From Olivibacter jilunii (GTDB lineage Bacteria; Bacteroidota; Bacteroidia; Sphingobacteriales; Sphingobacteriaceae): a stretch of 64,000 bases of DNA. The notes under the pieces are model-generated. The model saw only the letters and a program-made list of their open reading frames with translations. It made no database searches and was not told the DNA's origin. Of this stretch, positions 1-7,419 are shown one piece after another (the first letter of the stretch is position 1; each line of letters begins with the position of its first letter). Both the position numbers and the translations under genes were made by a program. The DNA lies in the NCBI RefSeq assembly GCF_900607235.1, contig NZ_LR027855.1, forward strand, positions 1-64,000, read 5' to 3'.

Positions 1-146
1 ATATATTATAGCAATTTTTAAATAAAAAACATCTAAAAAAAATACGATAAAAATCTATTATGAAAAAAATAAAGCAAAAAACAAACGAATATTCACAACA
101 AAAAATAAAAAAATTCAAAAAATATCTTGATAATTGATTTTTTTAC

Positions 147-154
147 TATATTTG
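147..154 (+). promoter_or_regulatory. -7 promoter box TATATTTG
   Basis: A perfect match to the Bacteroidota -7 consensus TAnnTTTG, with a TTG triplet at 127-129 about 20 bp upstream that fits the -33 element. No start codon of a credible gene follows closely. The predicted transcript would begin near 158 and meet a strong terminator at 243-275. Confidence 0.55.
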
Positions 155-157
155 CAT

Positions 158-275
158 CAACAAAACGATATAAAATAAAAAAATATCATTTTGTTTGTCA
201 TATTGCCCCTCAGTTTAATATAGGTTTATAATTGGTTAGCAGAATAGCCCCTTTCCCAGAGGGGCTATTTCTTTT
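158..275 (+). ncRNA. Candidate small RNA, about 118 nt
   Basis: A short interval between a good -7 box (147-154) and a rho-independent terminator (stem 243-251 with 261-269, then a T-rich tract). It contains no credible open reading frame. I do not recognise the family: it lacks the SRP RNA core motif and I could not fold it convincingly as 6S RNA. It may instead be the leader or 3' end of something that starts left of the window. The flanking DNA from 1 to 150 is extremely A/T-rich and shows no gene. Confidence 0.35.
243..275 (+). terminator. Rho-independent terminator
   Basis: The 9-bp stem AATAGCCCC/GGGGCTATT (243-251 with 261-269) encloses a 9-nt loop and is followed by a T-rich tract. 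It ends the candidate small RNA and insulates the arginase-family gene downstream. Confidence 0.75.
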
Positions 276-415
276 AGTATAGATTTATGGCATTTATTTT
301 TTTGTTATTTCCACAAAAGCTTCTCTTTATTAAAAAACCACACCAAAAGACATTGAAAAATAGACCTTGATCTGTGAGATGATCTGGAACAAATTTTGCA
401 CATAATATCCCGTAT

Positions 416-1324
416 ATGGGCACACAAAACCTCGACATACAGATCCTAGCGGCACCTTCTATATTAGGGCTCCGTACAAATGGCGTGCAAGATTTGCCAG
501 CCGCCCTGTTGAAAGCTGGCCTCGGCTGGCAGCTACAGCAAGAACATCCTGTACTACACCTTGCTACCCTCAATGCGCAGTACAGCGACAAAAGAGATCC
601 TGACACTCGTTGTCTTAATCCAGTATCAATTCGCAATTTCTCTATCAAACTCGGAAAAGCCGTTGATTTACTGCTTGACAAAGGCCGCTTCCCGCTGATA
701 TTGGGCGGTGATTGCAGCATTCTTCTAGGTATCATGTCTGGCCTCAAAGTCCGCGGTAAATATGGGCTGATCTTTATCGATGCGCATGCAGACTTCTACG
801 AACCCGAAAAGTCGGTGACCGGCGAAGTGGCCGATATGGATCTAGCAATTGTTACCGGTCGCGGACCGGACATACTCACCAACATTAACAACATAAAACC
901 CTATGTAGAGGATGGCCACGTGATTCATATCGGTCAGCGGGATTGGGAAGAGACAAAAAAATATGGCTCGCAGGATATTCGCGATACCACCATCACTCGC
1001 TATGATCTGGAAAACATAGAAAAAGAGGGGATAGAACAAGTTGCAGCTGCTGTAATAACAAACCTTGACTCCTCCCTAGATGGCTATTGGATGCATTTTG
1101 ATACGGATGTACTAGCCGATGAGCTAAACCCTGCAGTAGAATATCATTTGCCCGGCGGACTTGATTTTGAGCAGTCAGAATATTTTATTAACCAACTTTT
1201 ATGCACCGGAAGAATCATAGGTTTTGATATCACCATCTTCAACCCCCGCTTCGACACCAACGGACAGATTGCCCAAAACATCAGTGATACCATCGTCCGC
1301 GCCTTTCGTTCCATTAAACGATAA
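416..1324 (+). CDS. Arginase/ureohydrolase-family protein
   Basis: A 302-residue protein with the ureohydrolase fold, the family of arginase, agmatinase and formimidoylglutamase, which hydrolyse C-N bonds of guanidino-type substrates at a dinuclear Mn centre. Visible metal-site motifs are GGDCS (97-101), DAHADF (122-127) and HFDTD (227-231). The first motif is normally GGDHS, whose His binds a metal; here it is Cys. The third lacks the usual D-P ending. The substrate is therefore uncertain and I would not call it a true arginase. No arginine or histidine catabolic genes are adjacent. It stands alone, ending in a hairpin shared with the convergent tRNA-Lys. Confidence 0.8.
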   Translation: MGTQNLDIQILAAPSILGLRTNGVQDLPAALLKAGLGWQLQQEHPVLHLATLNAQYSDKRDPDTRCLNPVSIRNFSIKLGKAVDLLLDKGRFPLILGGDCSILLGIMSGLKVRGKYGLIFIDAHADFYEPEKSVTGEVADMDLAIVTGRGPDILTNINNIKPYVEDGHVIHIGQRDWEETKKYGSQDIRDTTITRYDLENIEKEGIEQVAAAVITNLDSSLDGYWMHFDTDVLADELNPAVEYHLPGGLDFEQSEYFINQLLCTGRIIGFDITIFNPRFDTNGQIAQNISDTIVRAFRSIKR

Positions 1325-1410
1325 ATACGGGGAAAAGCATTTACTTAATACCGTGGCTTTGCAGTCCAAATTAGAAGCATTACAATCTAATCTGCCCTTA
1401 TAAACAGAAA

Positions 1411-1437
1411 AAGCCATTTTTTCTAGAAAAATGGCTT
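1411..1437. terminator. Bidirectional terminator between arginase-family gene and tRNA-Lys
   Basis: A perfect 11-bp inverted repeat, 1411-1421 with 1427-1437 (AAGCCATTTTT and its complement), separated by 5 nt. T-runs within the arms make it usable in both directions, and it lies between two convergent transcripts. Confidence 0.7.
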
Positions 1438-1443
1438 CCCCTG

Positions 1444-1519
1444 TGGTGACCCCGGAGAGATTCGAACTCTCGACCCACTGATTAAGAGTCAGTTGCTCTA
1501 CCAACTGAGCTACGGAGTC
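1444..1519 (-). tRNA. tRNA-Lys(CTT)
   Basis: Read on the minus strand it folds as a full cloverleaf. The acceptor pair is GACTCCG/CGGGGTC, the D-stem is GCTC/GAGC, and the anticodon stem ACTGA/TCAGT encloses loop CTCTTAA, so the anticodon is CTT. The T-arm is GAGAG-TTCGAAT-CTCTC. The discriminator A and the CCA end are encoded in the DNA at 1447-1444. Confidence 0.95.
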
Positions 1520-1580
1520 GTTATACTTTTCTTATTGGGAGCCCAAAGTTAGACTTTTTCTCAAAAAAAAGAACATTTTT

Positions 1581-2222
1581 TTATAATAATCTTTGCTGAA
1601 GCGCCTCTTTGATCAACTCTGCCACATTTTTTACTTCGAATTTTTGCAGCAAATTCCGCCTATGTGTTTCCACGGTTAAAGGGCTAAGAAAGAGTGTTTC
1701 AGCCATATTAGCCGTTGTCTTTCCTTCAGCGATCATAGACAGAATCTGTTTCTCCCTTTTCGTAAGCTGCGGAGGGCCTTTAAGTTCATTTAGAGTGGGT
1801 TTGGCAATAATTTCATTTACTTCCCTGCTAAAAGCGATTTCACCTTTATAGGCCGCCTTAATCGCATGAACGAGGTCGTCAACCGATACATTTTTCAACA
1901 AATAACCACTTGCTCCATTTTGCAGCATCTTCATAACAAAACTTCGTTCGGCATGATTACTCAGCGCTAACACAGAGACATTTGGAGCTTTAATCTTGAT
2001 CTCTTTACACCAATCGATACCACTACCGTCCGGTAACATGACATCTAACAGCACAACATCCACTTCATGACCGGTTAAAAACGCCATAAACTCTGCGCCA
2101 CTTATAAAGCAGTCGACAACTTCAATCTCGCTATGATTTGTCAAGAGCGTTTTAAGACCCTCGATAACGATCTGGTGGTCATCCACGATGGCTAACCGGA
2201 TATTGCTATTAAGATATGACAT
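1581..2222 (-). CDS. LuxR/NarL-family response regulator
   Basis: A 213-residue two-component response regulator. The N-terminal receiver has the acidic pair D14-D15, phospho-acceptor D60 in LLDVMLPDG, and K110. The C-terminal GerE-type HTH (about 150-213) carries the L-T-x-R-E hallmark and the LSPLTVETHRRN recognition region. It would bind DNA as a phosphorylation-induced dimer. No histidine kinase is adjacent, so it is an orphan regulator whose partner must be elsewhere. It is transcribed divergently from rluD. The ATG start is preceded by no clear ribosome binding site, as is usual in this phylum. Confidence 0.92.
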   Translation of the reverse strand: MSYLNSNIRLAIVDDHQIVIEGLKTLLTNHSEIEVVDCFISGAEFMAFLTGHEVDVVLLDVMLPDGSGIDWCKEIKIKAPNVSVLALSNHAERSFVMKMLQNGASGYLLKNVSVDDLVHAIKAAYKGEIAFSREVNEIIAKPTLNELKGPPQLTKREKQILSMIAEGKTTANMAETLFLSPLTVETHRRNLLQKFEVKNVAELIKEALQQRLL

Positions 2223-2352
2223 GAATGTTCTATTCGTTTAATGCCTGTTGGATACAACCGCTAAAATGCAAAGAAATTTCCTTAAAGTAAAAGAAAAAGT
2301 CTGAACGGAAAGCTTATTTTTATCAGACTACTTATGAAAACTAAATAATATT

Positions 2353-2360
2353 TACTTTTG
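2353..2360 (+). promoter_or_regulatory. -7 box of rluD, four bases before ATG
   Basis: TACTTTTG matches TAnnTTTG and is followed by only four bases (CACC) before the rluD ATG at 2365. With a transcription start about four bases after the box, the mRNA would begin at or next to the start codon. Confidence 0.55.
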
Positions 2361-2364
2361 CACC

Positions 2365-3411
2365 ATGGCAGAAGAAGTAGAAGCATTCGACATAGAAGAT
2401 AACGGCGAACAGGATTTATTTGAACATTTACGGATAGTGGTCGATAAGGGCCAAACGCTGTTGCGCATAGACAAGTTCCTTATGCACCGTGTTGAAAATG
2501 CTTCTAGAAACAGGGTGCAAAATGCCATTGAAGCAGAGAATGTCTTGGTTAATAATAGACCGGTTAAATCCAGTTACAAAGTAAAACCTGGCGATCTAAT
2601 AACAGTTGTATTACCTCATCCGCCAAGAGATACTGAAATTTACCCGGAAAATATTCCCTTAGATATTCGATATGAAGATGATGATCTGCTAATCGTAAAT
2701 AAACCAGCGGGGATGGTGGTTCATCCAGGTTACAATAATTACACAGGGACACTGGTGAATGCGTTGGTTTATCACTTTAATCAATTACCTCAGCTACCAG
2801 GTAACGATGGCCGACCGGGGCTGGTGCACCGGATAGACAAAGACACCAGCGGTTTATTGGTCATTGCTAAAAACGAGTGGACGATCACAAATCTCGCCAA
2901 GCAATTTTTTGACCATACCATTCAGCGTAAGTATTTAGCATTAGTTTGGGGCGACCTTCAAGAGAACGGTACAGTTTCCGGATATATTGGCCGAAGCCTT
3001 AAAGATCGTCGTGTAATGTCGGTTTACGAAAATGAAGATAAAGGTAAGTGGTCCGTCACGCATTATAGGGTTCTTGAGCGTCTAGGCTATGTCACACTCA
3101 TCGAGTGCCAACTGGAAACCGGCAGAACACATCAGATCCGGGCGCATATGCAGTCCATTGGCCACCCCTTATTTAATGATACACTTTATGGCGGTGATAA
3201 AATTTTAAAAGGAACTGTTTTTACTAAGTACAAACAATTTGTAGACAACTGCTTCTCCATCTTACCCCGTCAAGCCCTACATGCAAAAAGCTTAGGGTTT
3301 ACACATCCTAAAAGTAAAGAACTCATGCACTTTGAAAGTGATTTACCGGATGACTTCGCCATATGCTTAGATAAATGGAAATCCTACGTGCAGTACGAAC
3401 GAAGCAAGTAA
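2365..3411 (+). CDS. rluD: RluA-family pseudouridine synthase (RluD-like)
   Basis: A 348-residue enzyme that isomerises uridines to pseudouridine in RNA, in E. coli RluD at 23S rRNA helix 69. An acidic N-terminus precedes an S4 RNA-binding domain (about 33-90), followed by the catalytic domain with HRIDKDTSG (155-163; D158 is the expected catalytic Asp) and the later GRTHQIRAH motif. The order S4 plus RluA domain is typical of RluC/RluD, and the length is close to family norms. Which 23S positions it modifies cannot be read from sequence. It may be transcribed with the aminotransferase gene 43 bp downstream. Confidence 0.9.
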   Translation: MAEEVEAFDIEDNGEQDLFEHLRIVVDKGQTLLRIDKFLMHRVENASRNRVQNAIEAENVLVNNRPVKSSYKVKPGDLITVVLPHPPRDTEIYPENIPLDIRYEDDDLLIVNKPAGMVVHPGYNNYTGTLVNALVYHFNQLPQLPGNDGRPGLVHRIDKDTSGLLVIAKNEWTITNLAKQFFDHTIQRKYLALVWGDLQENGTVSGYIGRSLKDRRVMSVYENEDKGKWSVTHYRVLERLGYVTLIECQLETGRTHQIRAHMQSIGHPLFNDTLYGGDKILKGTVFTKYKQFVDNCFSILPRQALHAKSLGFTHPKSKELMHFESDLPDDFAICLDKWKSYVQYERSK

Positions 3412-3454
3412 TTTTTTACAGAATTTTTTCCCTTTTTTTTCGTTAAATTAAACA

Positions 3455-4321
3455 ATGAACGATAGATATATAAATCATAACGGAAGTTTGATGCTGGAAA
3501 ATCAGCCCGCTATACAAAGTAGCAATAGAAGTTTAAGATATGGAGACGGAATTTTTGAAACCATGCGTTGGACAGATGGCGATATTCGTTTTCTTCAGTA
3601 CCATGTTGAGCGACTTCAAGCCAGTATGGAACTTCTCCATTTAGAAGGTTTTGCAAAATTTGACACCTATTTTATCCGTGAAAAGGCGGCAGAGCTGGTT
3701 AGAAAAAATAAACTGGGGGCAGATGCTAGAATTCGGTTAAACGTCTACCGGGCAGGAGCAGGTCTCTACAGCCCTGAAACGAACAAAGCAAATTATCTTT
3801 TGGAAGCAAATCCGCTTGATCATGATGGATATCGGCTAAATAAAACAGGGGTAATCATCGATGTCTATCGAGAGCATAAAAAGTCGATTAACAGCCTCTC
3901 TCATCTGAAGAGCAATAATGCACTTATTTATATATTGGCCGGTATAGAGCGAAAACGCTTAGGTTGTGATGATATTCTTATCCTAAATAATGACGGGTTT
4001 CTCTGCGAATCGCTGAGTTCTAACATCTTCGTTTGGTATAACAAAACATTATATACACCGGCTTTAAGCGAAGGTTGTATCGCAGGTGTTATGCGTAAAG
4101 TTGTCATCGAAATGGCTAATGAGTACGGCATCGAAGTGGTTGAGGCACAAATAAGCCCTGAGATACTGCATGAGGCCGACGAAATGTTCTTAACGAATGC
4201 AATACATGGTATTTATTGGGTGATGGGATACAAAAAGAAAAGGTACTTCAACCATCTATCCAAAAGTTTACAAGAAAAATTGGGGAAATGGCAACTTGCC
4301 TCCGATTTAAATGAAGAGTAA
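3455..4321 (+). CDS. Class IV aminotransferase / 4-amino-4-deoxychorismate lyase-like
   Basis: A 288-residue PLP enzyme of fold type IV, the group that includes branched-chain aminotransferase (IlvE), D-amino acid transaminase and aminodeoxychorismate lyase (PabC). The likely PLP lysine is K152 in SHLKSNN. The N-terminus shows the usual RYGDGIFETMR start, and an ESLSSNIF stretch that holds the cofactor phosphate follows the lysine. The size suits PabC, which makes p-aminobenzoate for folate, but IlvE-like activity is equally possible and no folate genes are adjacent. It follows rluD closely and ends at a strong terminator shared with fmt. Confidence 0.8.
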   Translation: MNDRYINHNGSLMLENQPAIQSSNRSLRYGDGIFETMRWTDGDIRFLQYHVERLQASMELLHLEGFAKFDTYFIREKAAELVRKNKLGADARIRLNVYRAGAGLYSPETNKANYLLEANPLDHDGYRLNKTGVIIDVYREHKKSINSLSHLKSNNALIYILAGIERKRLGCDDILILNNDGFLCESLSSNIFVWYNKTLYTPALSEGCIAGVMRKVVIEMANEYGIEVVEAQISPEILHEADEMFLTNAIHGIYWVMGYKKKRYFNHLSKSLQEKLGKWQLASDLNEE

Positions 4322-4333
4322 CGGTCATGAATT

Positions 4334-4370
4334 TAGAGAGCAGCGTAATTTTAGTCATTACTGCTCTCTA
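4334..4370. terminator. Bidirectional terminator between convergent genes
   Basis: A perfect 10-bp inverted repeat TAGAGAGCAG/CTGCTCTCTA (4334-4343 with 4361-4370), with an A/T-rich tract on the right. It sits between the class IV aminotransferase gene and fmt, which converge. Confidence 0.7.
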
Positions 4371-4387
4371 TAAAAATTCCGAGATAA

Positions 4388-5314
4388 TCACTCAAATCGC
4401 GCGCCTCTTAAAAATTCTTCGACGGACATCTTTTTCTTTCCCTCTAATTGAAGTTGGAGTACATCTAAGTAACCATCTCGTGTGGTAAATCGTAAGTAAT
4501 GCTTACCGTCGGTCACGATGCTGCCAGGTTCCTTTTCCGGTGGTACGGGTCCCTTCAATGGACGACAAGCGAAAATCTTTAAAGTTTTACCCTGAAATAC
4601 CGTAAAAGCAGCAGGGTAGGGACTCAGTCCCCTAATAAAATTATACACCTCCTCAACCGGCCTTTCCCATTGTATTTTACAGTCATCTTTAAAAATCTTT
4701 GGAGCATGCTTTAATTTCTGTTCATCGGCAATACTTGCTTGTGGTATTTCGTGATGTTTGTCCTCCTTAATAAGTTGCACCGTTTTAACCAATAATTCAG
4801 CTCCCACATACATTAATTTATCGTGTATGTCGCCGGCAGTGTCATCCGCTTCAATGGACACGCGTTCACTCAATAAAATATTACCTGTATCTATCTCATG
4901 TTGTAAAAGAAAAGTAGTGACGCCTGTTTCTCGCTCTCCGTTCATCACTGCATGATTTATTGGTGCCGCACCCCGATATTGAGGAAGGAGAGAGGCATGC
5001 AGGTTTACCGTTCCCTTAGGAGGCATATTCCAGACAACTTCCGGTAACATTCTAAAAGCTACCACCACTTGTAAGTCCGCCTGATAAGCGGCTAAAGCAT
5101 TGATAAAATCGGGGTCTTTTAATTTATCGGGCTGTAAAACAGGAATACCTCTTGATAAAGCAAATTTTTTAACTGCTGATTCTTGTACCTTTTGTCCCCT
5201 TCCTGCCGGTTTATCCGCTACCGTAACGACAGCTACCACATTTTCTCCTGCCTCCAACAGCGCTGACAAAGAAGCAACTGCAAATTCAGGAGTGCCCATA
5301 AATATAATTCGCAT
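4388..5314 (-). CDS. fmt: Methionyl-tRNA formyltransferase
   Basis: A 308-residue enzyme that formylates initiator Met-tRNA using 10-formyltetrahydrofolate. The N-terminal formyltransferase domain starts with IIFMGTPEFA and has the catalytic trio N104, H106 (in NLHASLLPQYRG) and D142. The C-terminal OB-like tRNA-binding domain covers about 208-308. Length and motif spacing match the family closely. The def (peptide deformylase) gene often found beside fmt is not here. It is divergent from the FtsX-type permease gene. Confidence 0.95.
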   Translation of the reverse strand: MRIIFMGTPEFAVASLSALLEAGENVVAVVTVADKPAGRGQKVQESAVKKFALSRGIPVLQPDKLKDPDFINALAAYQADLQVVVAFRMLPEVVWNMPPKGTVNLHASLLPQYRGAAPINHAVMNGERETGVTTFLLQHEIDTGNILLSERVSIEADDTAGDIHDKLMYVGAELLVKTVQLIKEDKHHEIPQASIADEQKLKHAPKIFKDDCKIQWERPVEEVYNFIRGLSPYPAAFTVFQGKTLKIFACRPLKGPVPPEKEPGSIVTDGKHYLRFTTRDGYLDVLQLQLEGKKKMSVEEFLRGARFE

Positions 5315-5354
5315 TATTTTTCTGTTTACGTTTCTTTAAAAACACTTCAATCTT

Positions 5355-5362
5355 TACCTTTG
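5355..5362 (+). promoter_or_regulatory. -7 box of the FtsX-type permease gene
   Basis: TACCTTTG is a perfect TAnnTTTG match about 27 bp before the TTG start at 5389, giving a short leader. No TTG-type -33 element is clear. Confidence 0.5.
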
Positions 5363-5388
5363 CTAAGGTACAAAATATATAGTCAGAC

Positions 5389-6609
5389 TTGAATTTTCCC
5401 TTATACTTAGCAAATAGGATTTCCAAAAGCGGTGCACGCAAGTACTCTAGGCTAATCGTGAGAGTAGCAATAGCGGGTATCATGCTGGGACTAGCCGTAA
5501 TGATACTAGCTATTGCCATTTTAAAGGGCTTCAAAGGAAGTATAATCGAAAAAGAAAGAGGCTTTAATGGCGATATTACTATTTATAAACACAACTTGAA
5601 CAATTCATACGAAAGCTCACCCTTTAGCATACGAACCGACAGCCTGCTACTAATTAAAAAAATAGCCGGTGTTAAAGAGCTTAATGCGTTTGCTACTAAG
5701 CCGGGAATTATTAATGCTGAAGACGAAATAGAAGGCGTTGTGCTGAAAGGGATTGACAGCGCCTATAATCAGGAAAAGTTGCGCAAGATACTGGTTGAAG
5801 GAAACGTAATCAATTTTACGGATAGCATACCTGCGCAACAACAAATACTTATTTCGCGTTATACTGCTAATAGGCTTAAACTTAAACTCGGAGATGACTT
5901 TCTCATGTACTTTGTTCAAGAACCGTTGCGAAAAAGGAAGTTCACAATCGTGGGTATTTATAACTTAGGTGTTGAGGAAATTGATAAAACCTATGTAATT
6001 GGCGACCTATCACTCATAAGACGACTAAATAAATGGTCGGATAACGAAGTGGGCGGTTATGAAATCATGACAAGCCATTTCGGAAAAGTAGAAGAAATAA
6101 ATCAGCGAATATTGGATGCTTTACCCATTCAGCTACTATCGGTCACTGTAGTCTCTCAATTTCCTGAAATTTTTGATTGGCTTGCGTTACTTGATATTAA
6201 TTCGCAAATTATCCTTATCCTGATGATTTTAGTGGCCAGTATTAATATGATATCTGCCTTGCTAATTCTCATTCTCGAACGAACAAATATGATCGGGATA
6301 TTGAAAGCACTAGGACTTACCAACCTATCTATTCGAAAAGTATTTCTCTATAATGCACTTCGTCTTATTGGTCTGGGACTTTTACTTGGAAATATATTGG
6401 GTATCGGTCTATGTGTTTTACAGTACTATACGCACTGGTTTAAATTGGATGAAAAGGATTACTATATTTCATATGTCCCCATCGACATTGGTATTCAAGA
6501 AATTATGCTACTCAATATCGGCACAACATTATTGTGTTTATTGGCCCTTTTAGTTCCATCCGGTTTAGTAAGCCGAATCACACCTATTAAGGCCATTAGA
6601 TTTAAATAG
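5389..6609 (+). CDS. FtsX/LolE-family ABC transporter permease
   Basis: A 406-residue inner-membrane protein with the LolC/LolE/FtsX topology: one N-terminal membrane segment (about 26-47), a large periplasmic domain, and three C-terminal segments (about 270-400) forming the FtsX domain. Such permeases work with a LolD/MacB-type ATPase to extract lipoproteins or drive envelope processes. No ATPase is adjacent; a candidate partner lies at 40174-40929, but the pairing is only a guess. I chose the TTG start because no ATG lies nearby and the N-terminus NFPLYLANRI matches the usual family start. The gene ends four bases from the end of mazG. Confidence 0.85.
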   Translation: MNFPLYLANRISKSGARKYSRLIVRVAIAGIMLGLAVMILAIAILKGFKGSIIEKERGFNGDITIYKHNLNNSYESSPFSIRTDSLLLIKKIAGVKELNAFATKPGIINAEDEIEGVVLKGIDSAYNQEKLRKILVEGNVINFTDSIPAQQQILISRYTANRLKLKLGDDFLMYFVQEPLRKRKFTIVGIYNLGVEEIDKTYVIGDLSLIRRLNKWSDNEVGGYEIMTSHFGKVEEINQRILDALPIQLLSVTVVSQFPEIFDWLALLDINSQIILILMILVASINMISALLILILERTNMIGILKALGLTNLSIRKVFLYNALRLIGLGLLLGNILGIGLCVLQYYTHWFKLDEKDYYISYVPIDIGIQEIMLLNIGTTLLCLLALLVPSGLVSRITPIKAIRFK

Positions 6610-6613
6610 ACAC

Positions 6614-7417
6614 CTATTGTTGTTTTGCCTCGTTCCAGTAGACATCCATTTCTGCCAAAGACATATCTTTTAAACTTTTTCCATCCTCCTGTGCCCTTTT
6701 TTCGAGATGGCTAAAGCGTTGTATAAATTTTTTATTCGTTTTTTCCAATGCATTTTCCGGATTAATACCTAAAAACCGAGCATAATTGATCAACGAAAAC
6801 AAAAGATCACCAAATTCCTGTTCCGCCTTCTCTAAATCGACCGCTTCACTTTTCGTGATATCCAGTTCACTTTTAAATTCCGCTAATTCTTCCTCCACTT
6901 TTTCCCATACCTGACTTTTGTCCTCCCAGTCGAAGCCAACGCCTCTGGCTTTATCTTGAATTCGATAGGCTTTCACCAAAGCCGGCAGACTTTTCGGAAC
7001 TCCTGCTAAAACCGATCGGTTTCCCTCTTTTAACTTCAGCTGTTCCCAATTACGTTTTACATCTTCTTCATCTGTTACTTCAATATCTCCATAAATATGT
7101 GGGTGTCTATTGATAAGTTTGTCGCATACACTGTTAAGGACATCTACAATATCAAAATCATTCGTTTCTTCAGCAATACGGGCATAAAACACCAGGTGCA
7201 TCATCAGATCGCCCAATTCCTTCTTTATCTCCGGCAGGTCTTTATCCAAAATAGCGTCCGCTAATTCGTAGGTTTCTTCGATCGTTAAGTGCCTTAACGA
7301 TTCCATGGTCTGTTTTCTGTCCCAAGGGCACTCTAAACGCAATGTATTTAAAACTTCCAGTAAACGTTCAAAGGCTCTGGCGGGCGTATCTTGTTTAACA
7401 GGCGCAGTATGTGGCAT
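6614..7417 (-). CDS. mazG: Nucleoside triphosphate pyrophosphohydrolase
   Basis: A 267-residue all-alpha NTP pyrophosphatase that removes non-canonical or excess NTPs. Two MazG domains in tandem are visible. The N-terminal one (about 12-100) has LRLECPWDRKQT, the EETYELADAI metal-binding pair and KELGDLMMHLVFYA. The C-terminal one (about 165-250) has EEELAEF and EQEFGDLLFSLINYAR. This is the standard long MazG. It begins two bases after the stop of the upstream aminopeptidase P gene, so the two are almost certainly cotranscribed. Confidence 0.93.
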   Translation of the reverse strand: MPHTAPVKQDTPARAFERLLEVLNTLRLECPWDRKQTMESLRHLTIEETYELADAILDKDLPEIKKELGDLMMHLVFYARIAEETNDFDIVDVLNSVCDKLINRHPHIYGDIEVTDEEDVKRNWEQLKLKEGNRSVLAGVPKSLPALVKAYRIQDKARGVGFDWEDKSQVWEKVEEELAEFKSELDITKSEAVDLEKAEQEFGDLLFSLINYARFLGINPENALEKTNKKFIQRFSHLEKRAQEDGKSLKDMSLAEMDVYWNEAKQQ

Positions 7418-7419
7418 AT

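Noticed and set aside
274-747. Open frame on the minus strand across the arginase-family gene start
   Set aside because: It overlaps the real gene and the terminator, and its product is Ser/Cys/Arg-rich without any recognisable motif.
1199-1504. Minus-strand open frame covering tRNA-Lys
   Set aside because: Its N-terminus is the translated tRNA gene; it is a shadow.
5389-6609. Pairing of the FtsX-type permease with the LolD/MacB-type ATPase at 40174
   Set aside because: They are of matching classes but 35 kb apart and nothing in the sequence links them; I only mention it as a possibility.
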